Counted from the first letter of the stretch, positions 45,086 through 53,422 are shown. The stretch: 64,000 nucleotides of DNA from Thermogemmatispora aurantia (GCF_008974285.1 NZ_BKZV01000001.1:729319-793318); one strand, 5' to 3'. Notes: a model not told the origin generated them from the sequence alone. A program made the numbers and translations.

Positions 45086-46015
45086 ATGAGCAAGCTGGCT
45101 GTCGTTGCCATAGGTGGTAACTCACTCATCGAAGACGAGGGAGACAGGGATGGACCTGGGCAGCTTGAGGCCATATGCGCGTCAGCGAAGTATGTTGTCG
45201 ACCTGGTCGTCAACGGCTGGAACGTAGTCATTGCACACGACAACACCTCCCAGCTTGATCAGCCAGGCGAGCCTCTTCCTCACGGGACCCCGCTCTCTTC
45301 CCAGTGCTCCCCTGCGAGCTTCCTGGCAGGACTGCAGGGAAGACTGGGCTATCTGATTCAGCAGGCCCTGGATCATGAGCTGCAGCACCGGGGATTGAAT
45401 CGCCGTAGTGCCTGCTTGCTCACGCGGCTCATCGTCAGTCCAGAGGACGATGAGCCAACACTCGCCCAGCCTGTCAGATGGCCTCCAGCCGAGACCCAGA
45501 TAACGGAGGAGACAGAGGCATGCACGACCGGCCCAGCAAGCAATCAGGTAGAGATCAGGACCAGGCTGGAGCCACGGGAGCTGGTAGAACAGGAGGCTAT
45601 CAAAACCTTGCTCCAGGCCGGCTTCATTGTGATTGCCGCAGCTGGCGGCAGTATCCCGATGGTACGCGATGGAGAGGGAGGCCTCCGCCCAGTGGAGGCC
45701 AGACTTCATAGCGATCTAGCCGCTAGCTTCCTGGCCACACAGCTGAACGCCGACCTTTTCCTGATCGCTACGACAGCCGAGAGGGTGGTCCTCTTTCACC
45801 AACAGACAGGAGGAGCTTATCCTTTGGATATGCTCACCCTGGCCGAGCTGCGCCAATATGAGGCCGATGGACATTTCTCCAACGCGCGCCAGCAGTCACA
45901 GATTCGCGCCGTCATCCGCTACCTGGAGCGGGGTGGCGGCGCAGCTTTGCTCACCTGTCCCCAGGCGATTGGGCGCGCTTTGGCCGGGCGCACTGGGACC
46001 TGGGTGCTGCCCTAG
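45086..46015 (+). CDS. Carbamate-kinase-like protein with all catalytic lysines replaced
   Basis: 309 aa amino-acid-kinase fold, same length and order as carbamate kinase (VVAIGGNSL, QGRLGYLIQQAL, GTWVL end). Key sites differ from Enterococcus/E. coli enzymes: HGNGPQVG is HDNTSQLD (51-58), Lys128 is Gln128 (AQPVRW), GGGGIPV is AGGSIPM, Lys209 of the IDKD motif is Ser209 (LHSD, Asp210 kept), and Lys271 is Gln272 by alignment. Ordinary ATP synthesis from carbamoyl phosphate is improbable. CGAGGAGG lies upstream of the ATG. It is the last gene of the purine cluster, the position carbamate kinase takes in the E. coli yge-yqe region. Confidence 0.85.
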   Translation: MSKLAVVAIGGNSLIEDEGDRDGPGQLEAICASAKYVVDLVVNGWNVVIAHDNTSQLDQPGEPLPHGTPLSSQCSPASFLAGLQGRLGYLIQQALDHELQHRGLNRRSACLLTRLIVSPEDDEPTLAQPVRWPPAETQITEETEACTTGPASNQVEIRTRLEPRELVEQEAIKTLLQAGFIVIAAAGGSIPMVRDGEGGLRPVEARLHSDLAASFLATQLNADLFLIATTAERVVLFHQQTGGAYPLDMLTLAELRQYEADGHFSNARQQSQIRAVIRYLERGGGAALLTCPQAIGRALAGRTGTWVLP

Positions 46016-46374
46016 GCGGAGAGGAGAGGACAACTCTTGGTTATCCTCTCTGGAACGGTCGCTGGGGGCTGCTTGCTCCACCCGTATCTCCGCCTGCTCA
46101 ACCAGAAACCGAGGCAGAGAAGCTAGCTTCCTGCCCAGCAGAGCTGGCTTCCTGCCCAGCTTCCGATCAGTTGGCCTTTGTTGACCTGGGTCAGCAAACC
46201 CTCAGCCTAACTGCCTAGCAGAAGCAAGGATAGCCGCTAGTGTAGAATAACAATAGGGGCTATTCTTCGCAGCAAGAGGAGCCTGCCAGTCCCCCCTTGA
46301 TAGCCAGCAAAGCGCAGTCCTGCTATAATAGCACTATGCCAAGAGACGGCATGAAGTGAGGGGAAGAGCACCTT
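46016..46374. other. Gene-free 359 bp after the purine cluster
   Basis: Holds a weak hairpin GAGAGGA/TCCTCTC (46024-46050) that may end the cluster transcript, a 21-bp-period direct repeat AGCTAGCTTCCTGCCCAGC / AGCTGGCTTCCTGCCCAGC (46121-46139 and 46142-46160, one mismatch) and an extended -10 promoter at 46321-46329. Confidence 0.5.
46321..46329 (+). promoter_or_regulatory. Extended -10 promoter before the LysM-like gene
   Basis: TGCTATAAT, i.e. TGn followed by the consensus TATAAT at 46324-46329. A TTGATA at 46297-46302 is 21 bp away and too far for a normal -35. The start codon is about 40 bp downstream of the expected start site. Confidence 0.5.
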
Positions 46375-47394
46375 ATGGCCAGTCGCATGCCTTCACGCCC
46401 GCGAGCAAGCGACACACTTCGCTCGCTGTTGCGTCTTATACCCTGGAAGCTGCTGCTCCTCTTGATCCTGTTTGGGGCGATTGTTACCCCTGTTTTCAGC
46501 TATAGCTTCCACTTGGGGGACCGCCTCATGCCGGCTATCAGCGGTTTTTTTTACGCGCTTGGGGTACCAGCGACGCCAGTGCCGACACCCTATCCAGCCT
46601 TTGCCCAGGCCTTGCCAGAGCCAGGCTCTGTGCTCTACACCGTACAGGAAGGGGACAACTGCGACGAGATCCTGACTGTTCAAATGCACATGGCGGACGC
46701 CAGCCAGATCTTCAGTGATGCCAAACCGGAGACTGTGCGGGCCTTGAGTTCGGCCATCGGTCAAGACTGCCACAAGCTCCAGCCAGGGATGGTCATCCGG
46801 CTCTCGCCACAGTATCCTCTGATGGCACTCGGCGGAATCATCCTGAAGGCGCGGCCCGTCACGCCGCCCCAGGTTCTGCCAACGCCGCTCATTCCCGTGC
46901 CGACTCCACCAGATCAGGGGATCGATTGCTCGCAGGGCTGCACCATGCAGGTACGTATCGCTCCAGGCGTCGTGGTCAACGTCGATGCCACGACCAACGT
47001 ACCCGTGCAAAACGGTTCCTGGATCTGGGCCTTCGCTACCTATCCGCTGGCACATGTTACCGGGATGAGCAACTACCCCTATGCCAGCCCTCAGACCTCG
47101 CTCAACGGCGCTACTCTGCACGCCTGTCAGATTCAGATCAACGACACCTACGACGATCATTCCTCTTCCTGCGACGAATTCCAGCCCAATACCATCGATG
47201 ACGATGGAGGGGCCTGGTTGCTCGGCGTGGTTGGACCAAGCAGCCTCGATCATTGGAAGCTCCCGTTGCATCTCCCCCAGGGGACCCGCGTCCTTCTCTG
47301 GCTCAGCCTGGACGCGCATGGCAACCTGACCTTCCACAAGGGGAATGAAGTCTATCGCTACGATGAGCAGCAGCAGATCTATGTACGGGTGTAA
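46375..47394 (+). CDS. Membrane-anchored exported protein with LysM-like segment
   Basis: 339 aa. A basic N-terminus and one transmembrane helix (about 24-45, LLLLLILFGAIVTPVFSYSF) put the rest outside the cell. After a Pro/Thr-rich stretch, residues 90-145 read like a LysM repeat: VLYTVQEGDNCDEI to KLQPGMVIRLSPQYP, with a Cys pair (DNCDE and QDCHK) that may be disulfide-linked. A second Pro-rich linker leads to a Cys-containing beta domain (CSQGCTMQVRIAPGVVVNVDATTNVPVQ split by a short loop). LysM domains bind peptidoglycan-type glycans. It heads a co-directional series with the TPR-AAA ATPase, TPR protein and kinase, though a terminator-like hairpin follows it. Confidence 0.72.
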   Translation: MASRMPSRPRASDTLRSLLRLIPWKLLLLLILFGAIVTPVFSYSFHLGDRLMPAISGFFYALGVPATPVPTPYPAFAQALPEPGSVLYTVQEGDNCDEILTVQMHMADASQIFSDAKPETVRALSSAIGQDCHKLQPGMVIRLSPQYPLMALGGIILKARPVTPPQVLPTPLIPVPTPPDQGIDCSQGCTMQVRIAPGVVVNVDATTNVPVQNGSWIWAFATYPLAHVTGMSNYPYASPQTSLNGATLHACQIQINDTYDDHSSSCDEFQPNTIDDDGGAWLLGVVGPSSLDHWKLPLHLPQGTRVLLWLSLDAHGNLTFHKGNEVYRYDEQQQIYVRV

Positions 47395-47427
47395 GCTGTC
47401 TGTCAGACAGCTTACACCCCTCTTTCT
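47387..47427 (+). terminator. Terminator-like hairpin overlapping a stop codon
   Basis: GGGTGTAAGCTGTCTG (47387-47402) and CAGACAGCTTACACCC (47404-47419) are perfect complements, followed by CTCTTTCTTG. The stop codon TAA (47392-47394) lies inside the left arm. Expression of the next gene probably depends on readthrough or its own promoter. Confidence 0.6.
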
Positions 47428-47469
47428 TGATCCTCCTCAAACCAAGTCTCAGAGAGGCAGAGCAAAGCG

Positions 47470-48816
47470 ATGAGCAACCAGGAAGGCGAACAGACCATTG
47501 AGATCCTCAAAGAAGCGCTGGCAGTCAGCCCTGAGAACGTTCCGCTACGAAGGCACCTGGCCGAGCTACAGCTGCGACTGGGCCGGATCGAGGAAGCGAT
47601 TGAGCAGTTCCAGGCGGTACTAGAGCGCAGCAACGATCACGCGAGCCGCGTTAACCTCGGGCGCGCCTACTATCAGCGCGGCGACTTCGAGCGCGCGGAG
47701 CAGCTTTTACAGACCGCCCTAGAGCAGCAGGCCACTCCCGAGCTTTATCTGCTCCTTTCCAAAAATGCCTTCGCGCGCCAGGAGTACGAACGTGCAGGCC
47801 ATTACTACGACCAGGCCCTGAAGGCGGACGAGAGCCTGCGCGAGAGCAGCTATGAAGAGGAGCTGGCCCGACAAGGCATAGTGATCAGAGGAAAGCTCCG
47901 TCTGCTGCGCTTTGCCGAAGTAGAGGAGATGGAGGCCGACCAAGAGCTAATTGAGCAGCCTACCATCAGCTTCAAGGATGTCGGCGGTCTGGAGGAAATC
48001 AAAGAGCAGATTCGCATGCAGATCCTCTATCCACTCCAGCAACCCGCTCTCTTCCAACGTTTTGGAAAGCGCATTGGTGGCGGCATTCTGCTCTATGGAC
48101 CTCCTGGATGCGGGAAAACCTTTCTTGCCAGAGCAGCAGCAGGGGAAAGCCAGTGTAGCTTCATTAACATTGCTATCCACGATATTCTAGATATGTATAT
48201 CGGGAACAGCGAGAAGAACCTTCACGGGATCTTCGAGCTGGCACGGCGTAATCGCCCGGCAATCGTCTTCATCGACGAGCTGGATGCCCTCGGAGGGAGC
48301 CGGCAGCAAATGCGCTTCCACGGTCTCCGCATCTTAACTAATCAGCTGCTACTAGAGCTGGATAGCATCGCCGCTAATAACAGCGAGATCCTCGTGCTGG
48401 GAGCGACTAATAGCCCCTGGTTTGTCGACAGCTCCTTGCGCCGGCCTGGACGCTTCGACCGCATCCTCTTTGTACCGCCCCCGGACCTGGAGGCGCGCTG
48501 CGCCATTCTACGCATCTACCTGGAGGAGAAACCTACTGAGGCCATCGATTACCCACAGCTCGCCCGGCAGATGGAAAAATTCTCAGGCGCCGATATTCGC
48601 GCTGTCTGTGAACGGGCGACAGAGGCTGTGCTGAGTGAAGCGATCAAAACAGGGCAGCCGCGTCCCCTGCGCACCAGCGATCTGCTAGCAGCCCTCAAAC
48701 AGATCCGTCCCTCCACGCTCGAATGGTTTGCCACTGCAAAAAATTATGCCACTTACAGCAATGAGGGAGGACTCTACGACGATGTGCTCCGTTTTCTGCA
48801 AAAGGTCAAATGGTAA
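47470..48816 (+). CDS. TPR-AAA fusion ATPase (classic AAA clade)
   Basis: 448 aa. The first 125 residues are three or four TPR helices (VPLRRHLAELQLRLGRIEEAI, GRAYYQRGDFERAEQLL). A linker leads to one AAA module of the p97/FtsH/Vps4 type: VGGLEEIKEQI, Walker A GPPGCGKT (210-217), pore loop HDILDMYIGNSEKN, Walker B AIVFIDELDAL (Asp269, Glu270) and arginine fingers in LRRPGRFDR; all catalytic positions are intact. There is no protease domain, so it should remodel or unfold a partner chosen by the TPRs. Its stop overlaps the start of the next gene, a membrane TPR protein, by 7 bp. Confidence 0.88.
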   Translation: MSNQEGEQTIEILKEALAVSPENVPLRRHLAELQLRLGRIEEAIEQFQAVLERSNDHASRVNLGRAYYQRGDFERAEQLLQTALEQQATPELYLLLSKNAFARQEYERAGHYYDQALKADESLRESSYEEELARQGIVIRGKLRLLRFAEVEEMEADQELIEQPTISFKDVGGLEEIKEQIRMQILYPLQQPALFQRFGKRIGGGILLYGPPGCGKTFLARAAAGESQCSFINIAIHDILDMYIGNSEKNLHGIFELARRNRPAIVFIDELDALGGSRQQMRFHGLRILTNQLLLELDSIAANNSEILVLGATNSPWFVDSSLRRPGRFDRILFVPPPDLEARCAILRIYLEEKPTEAIDYPQLARQMEKFSGADIRAVCERATEAVLSEAIKTGQPRPLRTSDLLAALKQIRPSTLEWFATAKNYATYSNEGGLYDDVLRFLQKVKW

Positions 48817-49835
48817 CCATGACCATGAGCGAAGAGAGAAGGGAAACCCCGGACGAGGTGGCGGCCAGGGAAAACTATAGGAAAGCCATTGTTGCACTGA
48901 ACCTCAAGCGGCCACAGCTGGCGCTGGAGCTGATGAGCAAGGTCTTGCGCGTTCAGCCCGAGAGCACCCACGCCCTGGCCCTGATGGCAGCGGCGGCCTT
49001 GCGGAACAAGGACTACCTCCAGGCCGAGAACGCCATACGAGAAGCTCTACGGCTTGATCCTCAGTCCAGCAGGCATCATCTGCTCTATGGAATTATCCTG
49101 CTGGCAAAATCGCAGCCGCTGCAGGCTCAGACAGAGTTGGAGAAGGCCAGAGAGCTTGAACCCCTTAATCCCTGGCCCTATTACTTTCTCGGAGCCAGCT
49201 ATCTCTCCTTCAGGCCGCAGCCCTTAGCAGACAAGGCTCGCCCCTACGTCTACAAAGCCGTGGAGCTTGACCCCGAAGAGGCACGCCTGCAAGCGCTGCT
49301 CGCATACCAGGCCAGCATCGATGGCAATCTGGCCCTGGCACAGCAAGCCTACCTTCGCGCCCTAGCACTCGAACCACAGAACGCAGCGATTCTCAGTGAC
49401 TACGGTGATTTCCTACTCAACTACCAGGCCCGGCCTCAAGAGGCGCTGCCCATTCTCAAGGAGGCAATCCGCCTGGACCCCCAAGAGAAAGCGACGCAGC
49501 AGCGCTTGCTACAGGCTATCCGGGCGGCTCATCCACTCTACCAGCCTATTCTCAGCTATCGCACTTTTCTTCGGCGCTTGCCACCATCCCTGAGAAGGGG
49601 ATTTGGCTGTGGAGCCGTGCTCCTTATCTGCGTCATTGGCAGGCTGCTCCTCTTCTTAGTAAAGCAGATCGCAGAACTCTCTATTATAGAGAGAAGTTCT
49701 CAGTTATTAAATATAGCTGTTGCCATGATGTGCCTCGGCTTTTTGATTATCACTCCTTATGGATTATTCCTGATCTACCGCACAGTCATGCCACCGCTCT
49801 TGCTCTTTCTTATCAAGCGAGGTTGGATCAAGTAA
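48810..49835 (+). CDS. TPR protein with two C-terminal membrane helices
   Basis: 341 aa if started at ATG 48810; ATG codons at 48819 and 48825 are also in frame. About six TPR units cover residues 20-240 (ALELMSKVLRVQPESTHALALMAAAAL, AENAIREALRLDPQSSRHHLLYGIILL, AQTELEKARELEPLNPWPYYFLGASYL). Two hydrophobic helices (about 265-285 and 300-330) anchor the C-terminus, leaving the TPRs in the cytoplasm. Overlap with the TPR-AAA gene means coupled translation and suggests a membrane adaptor for that ATPase. The function itself is not known. Confidence 0.82.
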   Translation: MVTMTMSEERRETPDEVAARENYRKAIVALNLKRPQLALELMSKVLRVQPESTHALALMAAAALRNKDYLQAENAIREALRLDPQSSRHHLLYGIILLAKSQPLQAQTELEKARELEPLNPWPYYFLGASYLSFRPQPLADKARPYVYKAVELDPEEARLQALLAYQASIDGNLALAQQAYLRALALEPQNAAILSDYGDFLLNYQARPQEALPILKEAIRLDPQEKATQQRLLQAIRAAHPLYQPILSYRTFLRRLPPSLRRGFGCGAVLLICVIGRLLLFLVKQIAELSIIERSSQLLNIAVAMMCLGFLIITPYGLFLIYRTVMPPLLLFLIKRGWIK

Positions 49836-49936
49836 CGAAAGGGAGGGTCAACCGTTGTATCTATAGGGAGAAGCCCACTAGCGGCGGGCAAGATAGCATT
49901 CTCCAAGACCGTGAGACTTCAATCGGGAGAAGATGC

Positions 49937-51937
49937 ATGGCAGGTCTGGAGGGAAAAACCCTCGAACGCTATGAGATACGTCGGCTCATTGGCAAGGGAG
50001 GCATGGCCGATGTCTATGAGGGCTACGACCTGGCGGTTGAGCGCACCGTGGCGATCAAGGTGTTCAAGCGAGAAGACGAGGAGCTGCTGCGACGCTTTAT
50101 CCGCGAGGCGCGCCTGATGGCCTCGCTCAAGCACGAGCATCTGGTGCCGATTTATGACACTGGCTCGGGCGAGATTGATGGCCTGACCTGGTATTACATT
50201 GTGATGCCTTTCATGGAAGGAGGAACGCTGCGGGCCCGCATCCGGCAGGGGCCTCTGCCGCTGAGCGAAGTCTGCCGCAGCCTGCGCGAGATTGCCGCGG
50301 CTCTCGACTACATCCATCGTCAGGGAATCATCCACCGTGATATCAAGTCTTCTAACGTGCTGCTCGACGCCGACGGGCACTGCTATCTCTCCGATTTTGG
50401 CATCGCGCGCACTACCAGCGACGCCACGCAGCTCACCAGCACCGGTAACGTACTTGGAACCGTCGAATACGTTGCGCCAGAGTTGTTCGAGGGGGACAAC
50501 CGGGCCAACGTACGCAGTGACCTCTACTCGCTTGGGGTCCTGCTCTTCGAGATGGTCACCGGGCGCCTGCCATTCACCGCAGAGAATCCCATCGCGGTCG
50601 TCACGATGCATATCAGCAAGCCACCTCCGCCACCGCACCTCTATGCTGCCCACATCAGTCCCGCAGTCGAGCAGGTGATTCTCAAAGGATTGGAGAAGCG
50701 TCCCGAGCTACGTTACAGCAGCGCCAGCGAGCTGGCTGAGGCATTCTGCCAGGCGGTCTCCAGCAGCAGCCGGGCTTTGGCCAGGGGAGCCACAGCTCAG
50801 CAGTACCAGGACTGGACCCAGGCCAGCACCTATAGCGCAGGCACTCCAGGAACAGGAGCGCCACAGCCACTGGTGCTGCGCAGTATGGGCAGCGTCGGTA
50901 CACCTACTCCGCCTCAACCAACCTCTTACCCTCTTCCCGGGCAAACCAACGCAGCCGCAACCGTGCCGCCTCCATCGGGTGCAGGCTATCCTGACTATGG
51001 ACAGCAGCAGTATTATAGACAATATGAGCAATATGGGCCACAGCCAGGCACGGCCTCCACTCGCCGAGGTCTGTTCATTGCCAGCCTGGCCCTCGTCCTG
51101 CTCCTTGCCATCTCCATTCCCTTAGCTCTGGCCTTCTTCTCCTCGCCACACCCGGGAACGAACGGGGGTCCCACGGTCCCCAGCGGCCAGTCCAGCGGAC
51201 AGCAGCAGACACCCACAGCCACGCCTAACCTGACCGCTACCGCACAGGCCCAGGCCACTGCGACCGTCGAGGCTCAGGTGCAAGCCACGCGTACAGCGGT
51301 GGCCGGGGCTACGGCTACTGCGCAGGCCCAGGCTACCGCGACTGCGGCAGTCTGGCAGACCGCCACCGCCGGCAGGTTGGTCTATAGCGATGCGCTGACC
51401 AACGCCGATAATCCGGCGACCAGACAAGCTAACTGGGACCGCAACGGTCATTGCCTCTTTGGAGGCGATGGCTACCACGTTGTTCAGGCTGTCAGCCTGA
51501 CAACAACGCAGCGCATTTGTCATGAAGCGAACTATAGTTACGGCAATATCGCCCTCAGCGTGCAGATGAAGATCCTCAGCGGCGCCTCGGGAGGCGTTTT
51601 CTTTCGCCTCCACCCTAACCTCTTCAGCCTCTCCTCGGGCTATCTCTTCGAGGTTGACAGCCAGGGTCGTTACCGGATCGCCAGATTCGACGGGGGGATC
51701 GAACAACCGTTTGCTGACTGGGCCTCCTCCCCGGCTCTGCAGTCTGGCAACGGTGTCGCAAATACGCTGCAGATCATCGCCAACGGGAGTAGCCTCTCGT
51801 TCTACGCTAACAACGTTTACTTGACCACAGTTAGCGATAACAGCTATACAGAGGGTAATATCGGTTTTCTTGGCACTGCGGGCGATAACGATGCCAACGT
51901 GGTCTATAGCAACCTGGCTATCTACGCGCTAAGCTGA
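49937..51937 (+). CDS. Ser/Thr protein kinase with membrane helix and beta-sandwich ectodomain
   Basis: 666 aa from ATG 49937. Hanks-type kinase domain (about 10-275) with GKGGMADVYEG, VAIKVFK, HRDIKSSNVLL, DFGIA, GTVEYVAPE and DLYSLGVLLFEM, so it should be active. A Pro/Gln/Tyr-rich juxtamembrane linker follows, then a transmembrane helix (about 375-395, GLFIASLALVLLLAISIPLA), a Thr/Ala/Gln-rich stalk (TATAQAQATATVEAQ) and an extracellular domain of about 200 residues resembling DUF1080/LamG-type beta-sandwiches (ISLSVQMK-like strands, GGVFFRLHP, YRIARFDGG, GNIGFLGTAGD). The ectodomain probably senses a glycan or similar ligand. PASTA repeats are absent. It follows the TPR genes by about 100 bp. 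Confidence 0.9.
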   Translation: MAGLEGKTLERYEIRRLIGKGGMADVYEGYDLAVERTVAIKVFKREDEELLRRFIREARLMASLKHEHLVPIYDTGSGEIDGLTWYYIVMPFMEGGTLRARIRQGPLPLSEVCRSLREIAAALDYIHRQGIIHRDIKSSNVLLDADGHCYLSDFGIARTTSDATQLTSTGNVLGTVEYVAPELFEGDNRANVRSDLYSLGVLLFEMVTGRLPFTAENPIAVVTMHISKPPPPPHLYAAHISPAVEQVILKGLEKRPELRYSSASELAEAFCQAVSSSSRALARGATAQQYQDWTQASTYSAGTPGTGAPQPLVLRSMGSVGTPTPPQPTSYPLPGQTNAAATVPPPSGAGYPDYGQQQYYRQYEQYGPQPGTASTRRGLFIASLALVLLLAISIPLALAFFSSPHPGTNGGPTVPSGQSSGQQQTPTATPNLTATAQAQATATVEAQVQATRTAVAGATATAQAQATATAAVWQTATAGRLVYSDALTNADNPATRQANWDRNGHCLFGGDGYHVVQAVSLTTTQRICHEANYSYGNIALSVQMKILSGASGGVFFRLHPNLFSLSSGYLFEVDSQGRYRIARFDGGIEQPFADWASSPALQSGNGVANTLQIIANGSSLSFYANNVYLTTVSDNSYTEGNIGFLGTAGDNDANVVYSNLAIYALS

Positions 51938-52047
51938 GCCAACAGCAGCCTGCTGGCGTTATGCCTCCGGACCTCCCCTCTGGCAGGACAAGGCAGGCCA
52001 GCGGCAACGGGCCAGGCAACCATCTGAAACCATCTGACCAGGATAGA

Positions 52048-52100
52048 GACCCTGCCAAGCTGGCTTTTGCGAAAGCTGGCTGGCGGGGTCTTGCTTTTTT
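52048..52100 (+). terminator. Intrinsic terminator after the kinase gene
   Basis: Imperfect hairpin starting GACCCTGCC (52048) and ending GGCGGGGTC (52090), capped by CTTTTGCGAAAG, followed by TTGCTTTTTT. It lies 110 bp after the kinase stop and before the small ABM-like gene. Confidence 0.65.
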
Positions 52101-52227
52101 GGTCGCGTCATAGTGCCCACAGCTGTGCTTGCTAAAGGTCTGGGTTAAGGGGTACAACAACAGCATCGGCCCGGTATCCGATGCGGCAATGTCCTTGATT
52201 GTAGTCAGACAGAAAGGAAAATATTCC

Positions 52228-52536
52228 ATGTATGGAACAGTCGCCCACTGCCGGATCAAACCCGGAGCAGAGGCACAGCTCCTGGCAGAGTTACGCGAGT
52301 TTGAGCAGGCGCATGTGCCTGGAACCGTTGCAACGCTGGTCTACCGCATGGATGCCGATGGCCGTGAGTGCTATATCGCTGTAGCTTTCAGCGACAAAGA
52401 AGCCTATCTGGCCAACGCTCGCAGCGAGGAGCAGGATCAGCGTTATCATCAGATGCTACGCTGGCTAGAGGGACCACCGGAATGGCACGACGGTGAGATA
52501 GTAGCCCATCTGGGGCTGCCAGTACAAAGTAGGTAG
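52228..52536 (+). CDS. Small antibiotic-biosynthesis-monooxygenase (ABM)-like protein
   Basis: 102 aa from ATG 52228 with AGAAAGGAAAA upstream. Dimeric ferredoxin-like alpha/beta barrel pattern: YGTVAHCRIKPGAEAQLLAELREFEQ, then GTVATLVYRMDADGRECYIAVAFSDKEAYLANA with the usual spacing. ABM-type proteins range from haem-degrading and quinol monooxygenases to structural or stress proteins, and no diagnostic active-site residue is visible here. It stands alone. Confidence 0.68.
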   Translation: MYGTVAHCRIKPGAEAQLLAELREFEQAHVPGTVATLVYRMDADGRECYIAVAFSDKEAYLANARSEEQDQRYHQMLRWLEGPPEWHDGEIVAHLGLPVQSR

Positions 52537-52861
52537 CCAGAGCAGGCGATCTAGCACCAGCTAACCTAGCCTTCAGGACCAGGCAAGCAGACCTGTTAGT
52601 CTGCGCTTTGATAACACGAGGGCGATGTCAACCGCTTTCTCTTGCGCGCAGCACGGAGCGACTGCGAGGGCGGTAGATATCGCCCTACTGGCAATAGCCC
52701 GGGTTATGTGGTATCGTAAATAGCGGAAGGATACAGAATCCGACTCTCCTGGTCTTGCCTAGCAGCAGCATTGAGGCACGACGCTGCTCCATCGCGACAC
52801 GGTACCAGGAGAAGAGGCCAGAACAGGTGGTCTCAGTCCTGGGAAGGACGGTTGACAAGCT
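52537..52861. other. Gene-free 325 bp
   Basis: Between the ABM-like and the acidic-tail hypothetical genes. No recognisable promoter pair, hairpin or coding sequence. Confidence 0.45.
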
Positions 52862-53356
52862 ATGAAAAAAGCGGAACGCAAGCGCTCGCCGTTACTAGCC
52901 ACTCTGGGGGATCTGAATCGGCCTCTACGCGTTCGCCCGGTGCGTCTGTGGGGACGCGAATGGTGGGCCATTGCCCCAGAGGATACCTGGCCCGGCATGG
53001 TTATGGACCTGCGTCGCCTGGGCTTTGAAGCCACGGCCTGGGGAGAGGAAGTACTTGTGCGCGAGAGCGCGCCAGCTTACGAGCCGCAGCTCGAAGGTCC
53101 GGCTGCGCCAGAAGGACTACGCGCCTTCCCTACGATGCGGCCCACCATCCGTGTCTGGAAGGAGTCCCGACCGGCGCGCTATAGCGACTGGGGGCGTGTG
53201 GCCAGCGTTGAGGAGAGCGAGGAGGTGGATGAGGAGTTCGAGCCAGAGGATCTGGAGGTACCCCTTTACTCTCTGGACAGCGAGGAAGAGGTGGAGGAGA
53301 CAGGTAGCCGGGAAGCCGAAGGGGAGTCGGGAAGCCAAGAGAGCAAATCAGAGTAA
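52862..53356 (+). CDS. Hypothetical protein with acidic C-terminal tail
   Basis: Not recognised. 164 aa from ATG 52862, with GGAAGGACGG about 12 bp upstream. Residues 1-60 are basic and structured (RPVRLWGREWWAIAPEDTWPGMVMDLRRLGFEATAWGEEVLVRE), reading like a small alpha/beta fold in which VRLWGREWWAI could be a strand pair. From about residue 110 the chain becomes strongly acidic and disordered (SVEESEEVDEEFEPEDLEV, then EEVEETGSREAEGES). No membrane segment. Codon use is like the neighbours. The acid tail could mediate binding to a basic protein or nucleic-acid partner. Confidence 0.55.
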   Translation: MKKAERKRSPLLATLGDLNRPLRVRPVRLWGREWWAIAPEDTWPGMVMDLRRLGFEATAWGEEVLVRESAPAYEPQLEGPAAPEGLRAFPTMRPTIRVWKESRPARYSDWGRVASVEESEEVDEEFEPEDLEVPLYSLDSEEEVEETGSREAEGESGSQESKSE

Positions 53357-53402
53357 TCTCCTGGACCGCCTGATACGCCTCATCCGTTTGAGCGCCTGGC
53401 CC

Positions 53403-53422
53403 GAGTGAGTGAGTGAGTGAGT
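53403..53422. repeat. (GAGT)5 microsatellite
   Basis: Five perfect tandem GAGT units at 53403-53422, 47 bp after the acidic-tail gene. One of several intergenic tetranucleotide repeats in the window. Confidence 0.85.
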
